64,000 bases of DNA from Cladorrhinum sp. PSN259 (lineage: Eukaryota; Ascomycota; Sordariomycetes; Sordariales; Podosporaceae), in the NCBI GenBank assembly GCA_033725935.1, contig MU867080.1, positions 1 through 64,000 of the forward strand, written 5' to 3'. Shown in pieces: positions 10,106-20,601 of this stretch. A model generated the notes under the pieces. That model was not told the DNA's origin, did not search any database, and was given only the letters and a program-made list of their open reading frames with translations. Each line of letters begins with the position of its first letter. Position 1 is the first letter of the stretch. Made by a program: the position numbers and the translations under genes.

Positions 10106-12787
10106 ATGTCCCTGGGAGTCGCACAACTTTGTCGAGCTCGGCCTGTGGCAGCTCTTATGCCGCAATGGCTTCCCAGGGAGTTTGCGCTTGCAAGCGCTTG
10201 CGCCGCTGCTCTTCGACGACATGAACACCATCAGCAGCTTAACCTCCTTATTCGTCGCAGTTACTCTTCTTCTAAAGGTATCAATAATAATAACAACAAC
10301 AAAATCCCAGAAGGATCAACTGCCACTTCATCATGGGAAGAGATTTCTCGGAACGAAGACATAGCAGCCGCCATCGAAGCGGCCGGGCGCAAGCCGGCCC
10401 CCTCGACTCTGGTGGGAAGACTTGAGGATATCCCAGTCCGAAAGCACGGGTCGCAGAGTATCTTGATCAAGCCGCTCACGCGGTACGAAGGCTTCCTCGA
10501 GACCCGCGAGGACCTGCAGAGGTATCACCGCGCCATGAAGCAGCAGGAGCGCCTGAATGAGCGACTCGACGATCCCAACCCGCCTGACTGGCGAGCGGTC
10601 ATTGAGTTTCTGATGGAGTGGACGCCCGTGCACGACCCCGAGAGGATCAGGGCCAAGGTTTTGCTTCCGGAATATTCTCAGGGGCACTTGCTCAGGATTT
10701 CTGACGCGATCTGGGACATACCGGCCAGGACGGGCTGCGAAATGATTATGGCGCCGGTGCCGTCCAAAACAAATCAAGAAGGAGAAGAAGGAGAACAAGG
10801 AGGAGGAGAAGCGAATTCTACTTGTCTTTGGCTCTCTGGCAGGTCGACCGAGCTCGATAAGGCTCTGAAGGAGATCTTGGCTGTTACGAAGCAGATGACG
10901 GTCATCAGGTTGAGTGATACTGGCGACGAAGAGGCCGTGCTCAAAGATGCGCAGCAGCAGGGGATAGAGAGGGCGAGGCCGGACGAGGAGACGCACGAGT
11001 TTGAGGGCTGGCGGCATTCCCGCGGCGGTAGGGCCGCTATGCAGTTTGCGCCGGCGGATCTGATCAAGCTCAGGACGAAAAAGGTACTGGATTCGCTAAG
11101 CGGGATGCAGAGGCCGAGGGTGTGGACCAAGCAGAATTTTCTGGATTGGGTCATTCACCTCACTAGCAGCAAGGCTGATAAAAACTTTCAGAGGCTGGTG
11201 TATGAGCCCGGCAGGAGGGGAGCACATCACCCTAGGATTTTGACGGAGCTGAGGGAGGTCTTCTTCGATCCGATAAGTTCGAGGAAGGCGAGCAACCCTG
11301 CGCTGAAGGTTGCGCTCAAGCATCTGGCGAGTCACGGCGTGTCGCACGTTAATTTGTGTCATGAGCTGTTTGACCGCGCAAAGGAGCTGGGAATCAAGAT
11401 GGATACCAAGATTTGGAACATCTTGTTGGAGACTTCGGTCAAGTCAAAGGACATGTTGGGCTTCAAGTCGAGATTAAAACGCATGGTCGCCGCTGGCTTC
11501 GTGCCCAGCTTGAGCACGTGGCTCCTCTTCTTGCGCATGGTCGAGGCCGAGGAAGTCAAGCGCTACGTTATTCAGGGAATCCATCTCAAGGGGTACCTGG
11601 CCAGCCCGTGGGCGGTGCAGCGCGTATCAAACGAGATGGCAGATACAGATGCATACCGTGCCGGCCGCCTGGGCCTGACCTGGGAGGAGCACCTCCAGGG
11701 GCTCAAGGATCTCTACGGGCCCGAGTGGTACTTTCCCGTTTCGTCAGCGAACAAGACCATATCCCAGTACGTACGCAACAACAAGTTCGACGAGGCCGTC
11801 AAGGTCTTGGAGTACATGTTTTTCGTCAAAGAACATGATTATCAGAAACCCAACTCCGTCACCTTGTGTACCTTGCTTGGGTCGTGCGAAACTCAGCGGA
11901 GGGCAGGTCTAGCGCTCAAGGTGCTCAAGGTTTTCGAACGAGAACGCCGCCTGAACGCCGTCTTGAACGAGACGGCGCTCCATCACCTCTTTGAGATCGC
12001 CTGGAAGAAGAGAAAACCGCACTTCCTGGCTGCCGTGTGGCGGTACGCCCACCTCGTCAACCTAGTCGGTGATCGTATGAGGTTCAGAGGCATGAATCTG
12101 CTGCAGGGAGGCGAAGCGGTCGACCGGTTCAAGATTCCCTGGCACGAAGGGGCGACGCAGAAGCAGGTGATGGACGCTCTCTTGCTCTGGGATTACAAGC
12201 AGGAAGGGTGGGATACCGCCGAGGAGGAAGCGCAAGTAAGAGAAGAACAAGAAGCAAAGGAGGAGGCGGCCCCTGCTCCTCCCGTAAGCCAAGCCACCGA
12301 AGAAATTCCCAAACCCTCAGCAATGAAAGCGGCCGAGTCGGAAATCGTCTCGATCCTGGCTACGCCCGAAAAGGAACAACCGGCCGCCATGAGCGGCGGC
12401 GACGTTCCCGCGGAGAACTTACCAAAGTTCAGCCCTCGGATTGTTCCCCATCAGGTAATGGAACGGTACAGAGGATTCGAAGAGTGGTCGATGGGTCGGT
12501 ACTTGATTGGTGCGCCTGGCGTCCCGCTCAGCAAGTTCTTGGAGCAGGCCATGGAGCTGGACAGAGAATGGTACGGGGATGAGAAAGAAAGAGAAGCGGC
12601 GACGGCAACGGAGGTTAAAGGATACAAGTTTGACGAGCTGGCGCCGCCTGAGTTGCCGGTCAAGCTGAGGAAGAGGGAGGACCAGATTGAGTTGCTGAAG
12701 AAGATGAGGAGGGCGGGGGTTCGTGATACCGAGTCGCAGAGATTTAAAGCGATCTTGAAGGTTGCGGAGGGCGCTGCTGGGTTTTGA
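10106..12787 (+). CDS. Mitochondrial pentatricopeptide-repeat (PPR) protein
   Basis: Single exon, 893 aa. The first 55 residues are rich in Arg, Ala, Leu and Ser without acids (ending LLIRRSYSSSKG), a typical mitochondrial presequence with an Arg-rich cleavage region; a short Asn run follows (NNNNNNK). Helical-repeat wording characteristic of PPR proteins appears at about residues 430-640: KIWNILLETSVKSKDMLGFK, FVPSLSTWLLFLRMVE, FDEAVKVLEYMFF, NSVTLCTLLGSCETQRRAGLALKVL. PPR proteins bind organellar RNA and act in its processing, stability or translation. The specific mitochondrial target cannot be read from the sequence. A Glu/Ala-rich linker lies at about 710-770. The start is the first ATG and precedes the presequence directly. 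Confidence 0.8.
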   Translation: MSLGVAQLCRARPVAALMPQWLPREFALASACAAALRRHEHHQQLNLLIRRSYSSSKGINNNNNNKIPEGSTATSSWEEISRNEDIAAAIEAAGRKPAPSTLVGRLEDIPVRKHGSQSILIKPLTRYEGFLETREDLQRYHRAMKQQERLNERLDDPNPPDWRAVIEFLMEWTPVHDPERIRAKVLLPEYSQGHLLRISDAIWDIPARTGCEMIMAPVPSKTNQEGEEGEQGGGEANSTCLWLSGRSTELDKALKEILAVTKQMTVIRLSDTGDEEAVLKDAQQQGIERARPDEETHEFEGWRHSRGGRAAMQFAPADLIKLRTKKVLDSLSGMQRPRVWTKQNFLDWVIHLTSSKADKNFQRLVYEPGRRGAHHPRILTELREVFFDPISSRKASNPALKVALKHLASHGVSHVNLCHELFDRAKELGIKMDTKIWNILLETSVKSKDMLGFKSRLKRMVAAGFVPSLSTWLLFLRMVEAEEVKRYVIQGIHLKGYLASPWAVQRVSNEMADTDAYRAGRLGLTWEEHLQGLKDLYGPEWYFPVSSANKTISQYVRNNKFDEAVKVLEYMFFVKEHDYQKPNSVTLCTLLGSCETQRRAGLALKVLKVFERERRLNAVLNETALHHLFEIAWKKRKPHFLAAVWRYAHLVNLVGDRMRFRGMNLLQGGEAVDRFKIPWHEGATQKQVMDALLLWDYKQEGWDTAEEEAQVREEQEAKEEAAPAPPVSQATEEIPKPSAMKAAESEIVSILATPEKEQPAAMSGGDVPAENLPKFSPRIVPHQVMERYRGFEEWSMGRYLIGAPGVPLSKFLEQAMELDREWYGDEKEREAATATEVKGYKFDELAPPELPVKLRKREDQIELLKKMRRAGVRDTESQRFKAILKVAEGAAGF

Positions 12788-13130
12788 AGCATGTGGAAGT
12801 ACCCTGAGAGGCCGGGACAGATAAATAAAGAATATGCGTTTACTATGTAAATAGATGTGGGAACCGGAATGAAACTAATACTCATTCCCTTTCTACTATA
12901 CTGCTGACGAGATGGCTTGTACAGACCTCTCAATTCCATTCAACAATTCTATAGTGGCTGCAAGACACAGTAAACACAAATGCCAACCGTCTTTATCTAC
13001 TTACATCCTTCGAATCTTAAAAAAACAAACAAAAAGTGACAAAAAGGAACGCAGGTCTCCAAAACATATTAGATAAATAGCAACTAAAATAAGCATACTT
13101 TCTTTTGTAAGAAAACCCTTCGCAGTCTGA

Positions 13131-13166
<36 letters not shown>

Positions 13167-13472
13167 TGTGGTATCTCAAAGTAACAACCCCCTTTCCGAT
13201 CCAAACAAAATAACAGTAAAACCAACAAGAAAAACGACACTACTAACTCTCCCCCCTTGTTGTAACCCCCCTCCCACCCACCTCTCCCACCTCTACCAAA
13301 CTCCAGGATAGTTTGACCACACTCTTTTCCCAGTAAAGACAGTAAGCATCAAAGTTCATACAGAGAAAGAAAGGGAAACAAAGCACTTTCATACAACAAA
13401 TCCATCAAAAAAGAGAACGTTGTTTGTCGTCGTAAGCGAGCCATAAAACTCATAAACCGTCCAACAAGGATA
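12788..13472. other. Convergent 3' regions, 685 bp
   Basis: Between the PPR gene (plus) and the coiled-coil gene (minus), both ending here. It contains the TG microsatellite and pyrimidine-rich stretches. No gene is seen. Confidence 0.4.
13133..13162. repeat. (TG)15 microsatellite
   Basis: Fifteen uninterrupted TG units, followed by TACGTGTG. It lies in the shared 3' region of two convergent genes and is a likely length polymorphism. Confidence 0.95.
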
Positions 13473-16061
13473 TCAATCGGCATTATACCTACTACTCCTC
13501 ATGCCATACCCACTGCTTCCCCCCGCACCCATCTTCTCGATGCTCCCCATCAGACCCCTACTCATTCCTTGGCCAGATCCAGGCCTGGGCAAGGCTCCCG
13601 CGACGCTATTGCTCTTTCCATGCTGCGATCCGGCCCGTCCAATCATCGAGGGCTTACTAGCAGGTATGCCCGAGCCAGGGGCTCTCAATCCGGATGCCCT
13701 GAAATTTGGTGCGCCTCCATTGACGCTCATTCTAAAGTTATTTCCCGACGGTGCCGCGTTCTCGTTCGACTCTCTCGAAGGGGGCGGCATAGAGCTCCTC
13801 ACGCTCATCGGCGTCCTGCCTCCAAACGAACCAATTGAGGACGACTGTCTCCTAGCAGGCGTCTTCGCTCCGTTCGTCAACTCCTTAACGGGAGCAGCCA
13901 CAGGCGGGGATAGTTTCCTTCTCGTCTCCGGCTCAGGCGATATTATCTCCCTTCGTCGTTGTACCGGCTCGGGCTCAGGGTCAGATTCAGGCTTCTCCTC
14001 AAGGGCTTGACTTCCCCCAATAAAACTCTGCTGCATATTCATCATCTCTTCAGCCAGCTGCACCAGCTCGCCCTTTTCAACCCTCTCCCTCTCCAAGAGA
14101 ACCCTCAAGTCGGCATTATCAGACTGCACAGTCTTGAGAATAGCCTCCAGCTTCTGACATTCAGCCTGTAACTCCCTCACATGCGCAGCATTCTGCGCCC
14201 TTTCCACTCTCTTCCCCTCCTCCAGCTCAGCAATCCTCGCCTCAGCACCCGCGTCCCTCCCATTCCCACCGCCTCCATTCCTTCTAAGCTCCTCATTCTC
14301 CCTAACCAATTCATCAACCTGCCCCTGCAACTCCCTAACCTTCTTCTCCCACCTAGTCTCATAGCTCTTCTTCAGCGCCGCGACCTTGGTCTCGTGCTTA
14401 CTTTTATACAGCGCATGCAACTCCCTAGCAACTCGCTCAACAGCCATCTCGACTTCCTTGTTCGAAGCGCCTCCGGTTGGGCTTGTCGCATCACCGCCGC
14501 CGCCGGCAGCTTTACCAGCCCTCATCCCCGCCATCTTACTCTCGGCATCCTGCGCCATCATCTCGGCCGCCTCCCGTCTCTTTTCAGCCTCGTCAAGCTT
14601 GAACTCCAGCTCTTCTCTCTCCCTTTGTCCCAGCACAATCTCTTCTTTAACCTTGCGCAGGACAGTTTCCATCTCTCTTCCTCTGCGTTCCCAGCTGTCC
14701 TTTTCGGATGTCAATGCTTGCTGCATGTTTTCGACCTCGCGGAGTTGCTCGAGACACTCTCCTACGCGTTTCTCTGCGTCGCCCACCGCCGTTTTGAGCG
14801 AAAGAACTTCGGCTTCCTTGCCGGATAAGGAGGCCTTGAGGCTGCTGATCTCGGAAAGGAAGCCGGACTTGAGAGACTCGAGCTCGCGGGGCGTTATCGT
14901 GGGTATGCTGCGCGGTGTAGGCATGGGCGGGATGTCAAAGTCGAGGAGGTTTACCAGATTGTTGTTGTTGTTGCCTCCCGCGGTTTGGCGTTGCGGCGTT
15001 GCGGCAACATTGGGCGAATGAGCGCGACGAGACGGGGTGGGCTGCGAATTATAGCTTCCGAAACGGAGGCCATCGGTGAAATCCATCAGATTTCCATTGC
15101 CGGACCCGGTGTCGTAGAGCTGGTGGGTGCCGGACCTGTCCGGAACGGGCCCGTTACCTCGAGGAGTTCTCATAGACTCTCTGCCGCGCGGTGTGGCGCC
15201 GATAGAGGCAGAAAATTTTGTTGGGCTCTCGCTGCGCATGTTGGCGAGCATGGTGAGGTTTGGAACGGCAGAAAACGTGCTGAAAGTGCTCATGGCCGTG
15301 TCGTCGGCAGCGCTGTGGTCCTCCATCATGTGGTCGTTGTCATAGTCTCTTGTCCCGCCACCGCCGCCTTCATCGCCGTTTGTGTGATTACTGTCGGGCC
15401 CATCGTCAAAAACATCCATCTTATCATCGTCAAGAAAGGCGCTCTCATCGTCCTCAAAAATCTCAATCGCCCGCTTCTTGAAGCCCTCTTCGTGGCTGCT
15501 GGTTGTGCTGTGATTGTCGTGCATGATTGCGTCTTGCCGTTCGTTCGATTGACGACGTACGGGTGAGGAAGATTCACTCGAAGAAGATTGGCCGCTGACT
15601 CTAACAGGAAATCGCTTGATTATTGGAGCTTTTCTGGGGCTATTGAGGGGCGGCACTGGAGGCGGGGCCATGGAGTTTGTGCTTGCAGAGAGTTTTTGCT
15701 TGTGCTCCTGGGTTTGCTGGTTGGTGGACGTGGACGTGAGCGGCGGCGAGGACAGGTCTTCCATTGTTTGCTGTGCCTGGGTTATCTGGCTTTGCTGGTG
15801 CTGCTGGAGAATCTTTAGCGGGGAGAGCTCGTTTCCAGAGATGATGCGTGAGCCAGGGCGCGCTGCCTTGGTCGCTGATGGTGAGGGTCCGCGCGGGGTA
15901 GATAGAGAGGAAGGACTATGATCGTCATTGTTATTATTGTCGTTGTTGTTGGTTGTTGCTGTTGACGACGACATGGCGAATTCGTATGATTCCCTGTTTG
16001 GGTTTGACGGTGTAGAGGCATTGAGCGCCGCGCTGGGCGTCGGCGATAAAGGCGTTGCCAT
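13473..16061 (-). CDS. Large coiled-coil protein, candidate fungal TACC/Slk19-type spindle or kinetochore factor
   Basis: Single exon, 862 aa. The first about 370 residues are disordered, rich in Ser, Pro, Asn and Gln, with SP/TP sites typical of cyclin-kinase targets (NELSPLKILQQ, SPTKFSASIGATPRGRES, PTPSRRAHSPN). From about residue 385 (ITPRELESLKSGFLSEISSL) to about 675 there is a long heptad-rich coiled coil, including ELHALYKSKHETKVAALKKS at about 555, wording I associate with the fungal TACC family (S. pombe Alp7, yeast Slk19). The tail is basic and Gly/Ser-rich (SSIGSFGGRTPMSVRSSMPPPS). TACC proteins bind microtubule plus ends and spindle poles. The family call is from memory of motifs and is moderate; a generic coiled-coil protein is the alternative. 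Plus-strand open frames of about 200 codons inside it are antisense shadows. Confidence 0.6.
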   Translation of the reverse strand: MATPLSPTPSAALNASTPSNPNRESYEFAMSSSTATTNNNDNNNNDDHSPSSLSTPRGPSPSATKAARPGSRIISGNELSPLKILQQHQQSQITQAQQTMEDLSSPPLTSTSTNQQTQEHKQKLSASTNSMAPPPVPPLNSPRKAPIIKRFPVRVSGQSSSSESSSPVRRQSNERQDAIMHDNHSTTSSHEEGFKKRAIEIFEDDESAFLDDDKMDVFDDGPDSNHTNGDEGGGGGTRDYDNDHMMEDHSAADDTAMSTFSTFSAVPNLTMLANMRSESPTKFSASIGATPRGRESMRTPRGNGPVPDRSGTHQLYDTGSGNGNLMDFTDGLRFGSYNSQPTPSRRAHSPNVAATPQRQTAGGNNNNNLVNLLDFDIPPMPTPRSIPTITPRELESLKSGFLSEISSLKASLSGKEAEVLSLKTAVGDAEKRVGECLEQLREVENMQQALTSEKDSWERRGREMETVLRKVKEEIVLGQREREELEFKLDEAEKRREAAEMMAQDAESKMAGMRAGKAAGGGGDATSPTGGASNKEVEMAVERVARELHALYKSKHETKVAALKKSYETRWEKKVRELQGQVDELVRENEELRRNGGGGNGRDAGAEARIAELEEGKRVERAQNAAHVRELQAECQKLEAILKTVQSDNADLRVLLERERVEKGELVQLAEEMMNMQQSFIGGSQALEEKPESDPEPEPVQRRREIISPEPETRRKLSPPVAAPVKELTNGAKTPARRQSSSIGSFGGRTPMSVRSSMPPPSRESNENAAPSGNNFRMSVNGGAPNFRASGLRAPGSGIPASKPSMIGRAGSQHGKSNSVAGALPRPGSGQGMSRGLMGSIEKMGAGGSSGYGMRSSRYNAD

Positions 16062-18180
16062 CTCTTGCTTCTTCTTCTTCTACTACTCCTGCGCTCTTTG
16101 AATAAAATAAACTATTAACAGCTAACAACAAAACAACAGCCAAGACACATGAGCTAGATGCAGGTGCAGCGCAGTTGCAAATTGCAGTTGCAGTCGGTGT
16201 TCTTGTTGTTTGTTGGAGTCGTCGGTCAGGATCCCAACTTGTTTGCGCGCAATGGGGAGTGCACTCGGAGTCGCACCCTGATAGCGGGCTGAAATGTGCC
16301 TGAAATGGAGCTTCCATGCTTGTTTCCCCCCTCCCCAACTGTGCCTGCAGCGACCCTGCTGGAAATTACTTCTGATTGGGCGACGCGCTAGCACTGACAC
16401 CCTGCCGAGCGAGCAATCCATCTGTTTATCCCTGTGGCCCAGCAACCAAACATGCACGTGACCCGCCCGCGTTTCAATATCCCTTTATATCCCGGACGTT
16501 TCAATATCTTGGGATTCAGTTCCAGATACCTGAAGAGCTCGGACATTGGACCAATATCCTCCATGAGCCACAACACAGCGCGTAGTAGATTAACCTTGGG
16601 CTACATAATTCATGCAAATCCCACAACCAATCCATCCATGCATTTTTTTCCCATGGTTCGTCCTCAGTACCTGCATTCCAATCACAACACAAGCAGTGAT
16701 CATGGGGGAAAAGTTTCATTCATCTTCCTTGTTTAATTTGCCGTAGTATCTGTCTGTTATATCTGTATTCGTTTTCTGTTTGTCTTGCCTGGTGTGCATG
16801 CTTCACCCACACACAGATTACCAAGTTACAATTATCATCAAAAGGTAGAGAAACAAGAGCGAGAGGGAGAGATAGACCAACGCTTGATGATGATGTGAAA
16901 TGTGCGCGCGAAGAAACTCGATCCAAAAGGGAACAAGAAAAGCTGTCTAATCATCGAACCTCCCCCATCCATCCATCCACTCTCCCCTCCCCCCGTCTTC
17001 TTTTCTCTTTTCGTCATCAATCATCAAACACCAGCAACAAGAAGTCGTCATCATCAGCAATAATAAGAACAACTTTTTAGATAACAGAAACAAATAAGAG
17101 AGTCATTTGGTCATAATCGTCATTACTAGGAAAAAAGACAACAAGAGAGGTGAGAGAGATCATAAATAGAAAATGTTGATGTGTAAATGAATGGAAATCA
17201 GTGATGAGAAAGAACAACGATGATGCTCAGGCTCTACTCCCCTCCATCTCTTCTATATGGTATGACCTTCCAGGGCTTCCTCCCAGAAGCCAGGAATCAA
17301 GAGCCTGAGCACACATCCTTATCTTTCCATCCCATGCGTCCCATTCAGCTTACAGTTTAAAAAGAAATCTTCGTTTCATACTTTCATTTCATCTTCTTTC
17401 TTTTTTGTGCGCTTCCGGATTTCCTCGTTTTCCGCCTAGGATCATAAACAGGCAGAAGAAAAAAAACCCTCGCAATAAAAAAACAAGACTCCATACCCCA
17501 AATCCTTTTTCTCTTTCATTTCAAACCATCAAGATGGAAAGAGCCGAAAAAAGAAGACTTCTCAATTGCCATTGTATTCTCGAAGCCAAGCCAAGCAAAC
17601 GAAGCAGAATCAATGACGCAAGATAATCTTCCTTCCTCCTTTCCCTCTTTAGCTGAGAGTGAAAAAAAATCCGTTCCCTCCACTCCTCCCATCAAAAGCC
17701 AAACACGCATTCCATGCAATAATCCATTTCAAATATCATTCACTTCAGTTGCCATCATGTACAGCCATAAAAAACAATCAGGACATCCAATCCCAACCCA
17801 ACACAACAAAGAGAATCGTTAGCCTCATGACGGAAAGTGAGAAGCGTCCTCTGTTGGAAAAATAACCCATCAGAAGGTCGCTTTGCGTTGGTGCGATGGT
17901 AATGTGGTGATGTAGTGCGGTCGTTCGTTCCGTCTTTGAATACATAAATAGACAGGATGCGCGCAAAACGAGTCAAGGAGCGTGTGGTGTTATTGTTGCG
18001 AGAGTAGGCTGCCGTCTAGTCCGCAGAAAAACTGGTCTCTCATCCGATTTTTGGAAAGTCAGAATTCAGAAAACCGTAAACGCCTTGTCATGACGGGACC
18101 GATGCTATGTGAGAAGAGAAGAAGCAACGCCCGAAAAATGCCATCGTTCATCATGGTGTAGTGTGTTATCGTGTGTCGCA
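16062..18180. other. Intergenic, 2.1 kb: coiled-coil gene promoter and asm-1 3' region
   Basis: Both flanking genes are on the minus strand. The part near 16.06-16.4 kb is leader and promoter for the coiled-coil gene; 17.1-18.18 kb is AT-leaning with A-rich and pyrimidine-rich runs, as in 3' UTRs. Short frames (under 115 codons) show no family resemblance. Confidence 0.4.
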
Positions 18181-20205
18181 TTATCTCCTGCGTTGTGCCC
18201 CAACTGGAGGCGCAGTCTGGGCCATCGGGGGGTTAAACGTCGGTGATGGCATCGAGCTGCCCTCAAGCGTTGTTTTCCGGCGCTTCATGTCAAAATTCAT
18301 CCCGGGCCCACCGCTGCCAGGCCTCTCATCATCATCATCCCTTGATCGTTTCATCGAAGGGGCTCCATTCAGAACTGGAGGCTGCGTCCCATAATTATTT
18401 TGCATGGAGCTCATGTCGTTCTGGCTCGAATAGACGTCGGCGCCGTTGGACCCGTTGGGCGCACCGCGATCATTGCTGATAACATTATAAAGGTTGCTAG
18501 AAGTTTGAGGAACACGTGGAGGGGTGTTGTATCCAGGTTGAGCGTAGTAAGACTGTGGTGCGGGAGCTGTTCTGGGGGTCGCCCTCCCCGAGGCGCTTTG
18601 GTGCGGCGAACCAGAAATATCTGGAGACAGATGAGAATGTTCATTTGGTAGCGAGGCAACCGGAGGTGCGTTGTAATTGTAGGAACCGCGATTGTCATTG
18701 TAAGCGCCACTGTCGTGCGTGTACTCGCCGCCATCATGTTCGTGCTCGGCTTCCTCTTCTTGCCCGTTGGTGGTAACCTGCTCCCCCTGGCTGACATGAA
18801 TGAGGCCATTTGTAGTCTTCGACTCTGGCTGCTCGCTGCCGTGGCCTGGAGCACGTCCTGATGGAGGTGCCATCTCTGACTTGACATAACTTCCCTGCCC
18901 GTAGATTGACCTGTTATCCTGAGACGCCGAATTTACAGGGGGATATGATGGTTGCTGTGAAGGTTGCGCCGCCTGGTACATTTGGCGCGGGCCATCGTAA
19001 GGTTGGCTAGCAGGAGGATAGTTTTGCATGCTCTGGAGAGTGGAGCCTGGAGGAGTAGTTGCTGGAGTATTCGGCAACGAACGAGCCGAGTTGCTCAGAG
19101 TGGTGTCAATGGATATCTGGCTGGCTTGTCCGTTATTCAAGCCCTGCTGGTTCCATTGAAAGTTATCAGATGCACCCATGGGTCCAATAACACTCGATGC
19201 GCTGGTTGGTGGGGTAGGGAAAGTGTGCGCTCGATCAATTGATGGGCGAGCCATGTTGTTGGGGTGCGATGGCAACGGGGCCTGAGGTCCGGGTAGCGAC
19301 ATTGAGTGGTGATGGTGCTGCCCAATGGATGGCAAACCTGCTGGTGGCTGTCCAGGGCGCATATCGCCCTGCTTACGGCGTTCAGCGGTGGCGGTTAATA
19401 CTTGGTTGGCACGACTCTGATTCGCTGGGTGGTAAAGAAGCTGTCCAATGTTGTGGACGAAAAGGGGGTACAACAACTCTGTGATCTTTTCCTTGTTGGC
19501 GAACTCCAGAGCTCTGTCGAACGGAATCCTACATCATCCTGTTAGCGAGGTGCATTGAGCCATGGTAAAAAGTCTGATTCAGCTTACCAAACACCCTTGA
19601 GATGCATGGGGCCAATCTTGACCACATGCCGAACTTTTTCGCTCTTGAGGATGCCATCACGTCTACCACGGGTCATTCCGGCAACGTTTAAAAGCTTGGT
19701 GCCATTGATCATATGGTTATCTGCCAAACTGAGTTAGAAAAAGGGACTCTTGCATGTCATTGAGATGGATCAAGGACTAACCTTCTCTACGAGCAACACA
19801 GATTCCCCTGGCTTCGACTTGGAAGCACAGGCTGCCCTCATCTTCCCACAGGGTCGCGGTGACACGGGGTTTCATCCCAGGTGGCGCGATCTGACCAGTG
19901 GTATCATAGCCGGGTGAGTATGAGCCAGACGACATTCCTTGCTGGTTTACTCCACCGGGAAGAGGAAGAACCGTCCCAGTACCCATGCCGTTAGATACAG
20001 GAGGGCCGGTCGGGGGAGATGTCAAGCCGTTACCATACCCATAGTGGCTGCCATACGGCGCTTGAGAGTATTGACCTGGTCCAGGCTGTAATACTGGAGG
20101 CTGCTGGTGACCATAGTGAGAAGTGACTGTCTGTGGCGCTGAAGGCTGGCCGGCAGACATATGTGGTGGCTGTGGATAGTACATCTCCGTGCCTCCTTGG
20201 TTCAT
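18181..20205 (-). CDS. asm-1: APSES transcription factor ASM-1 / StuA, regulator of development
   Basis: The model is complement(join(18181..19528,19588..19720,19782..20205)), 634 aa, which fits the known size of Neurospora ASM-1 (about 68 kDa). APSES factors bind DNA through a bHLH-like domain and control conidiation, protoperithecium formation and ascospore maturation. The N-terminus is Gln/Pro/Tyr/Gly-rich. The APSES domain begins at about residue 110 (PPGMKPRVTATLWEDEGSLC, then EARGICVARRED) and continues over both introns through NHMINGTKLLNVAGMTRGRR, GPMHLKGVWIPFDRALEFAN and ITELLYPLFVHNIGQLLYHP. The C-terminus carries a bipartite nuclear signal (MKRSRDDDD ... MKRRK). Introns are 61 and 59 nt with donors GTTAGT and GTAAGC, at positions that split conserved codons cleanly. 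The start MNQGGTEMYYP aligns with the usual StuA N-terminus, but the frame stays open far upstream without another ATG. The 5' region is exceptionally long. Confidence 0.96.
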
Positions 20206-20601
20206 TGCTGGGTAATGCTCGTATCCTGGATGCGCGTGTCCTGGAGGGCCGGGCAAAGAGTGGCCTGGTGGGAGCGTTGGGGAAACGGTCCCTGGGGTCT
20301 TGGGGCCGTTGGATGAAGCGGCCGAGGTGAAAGACGATTGAGAGCCGACGTGAGAACTAGATGCCGAGGAAATCGAGCCTACCCGGGGAGACGAACTGCT
20401 CGACGAGTATGCCTGAGGAGGCTGCGGCAAAGATGTGAGAGCGGGCAATCTCTCGTTCACATACAAGGGCCTTTGTTGCTGTTGGTGGGCGTAGTAGTCG
20501 TTGTGACCCCGGGCTTGCCCTTGAGAAAGCGCTGAGATATCCAGCTTTTCGGTGTTGTCTCGAAACTCGCCAAATCCAAGAAGTCTGCGGTTGGTTAACC
20601 G
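20206..20601 (-). other. In-frame open extension upstream of the asm-1 start (no ATG)
   Basis: The asm-1 frame remains open for 132 codons before the ATG, back to a TAG at 20602-20604. The encoded segment looks protein-like: LDISALSQGQARGHNDYYAH, four Gln, RPLYVNERLPALTSLPQPPQ, Ser runs, then PPGHSLPGPPGHAHPGYEHY leading straight into MNQGG. There is no in-frame ATG. A likely splice acceptor (AACCGCAG, ending at 20589) lies near its upstream end. It is either the 5' leader of the main transcript or part of an alternative exon giving a longer N-terminus. Confidence 0.55.
20457..20462 (-). promoter_or_regulatory. Start-stop upstream ORF (ATGTGA) in the asm-1 leader
   Basis: On the minus strand an ATG at 20462-20460 is immediately followed by TGA at 20459-20457, 252 nt upstream of the asm-1 start codon. 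It is the only ATG in any frame between the probable acceptor at about 20589 and the main ATG. A. nidulans stuA is known for translational control by a short upstream ORF, so a regulatory role here is reasonable but inferred. Confidence 0.5.

Noticed and set aside
14181..15566. Three plus-strand frames of 193-215 codons opposite the coiled-coil gene
   Set aside because: Mirror frames of a low-complexity coding region; compositions mirror Ser/Glu/Arg codons on the true strand.
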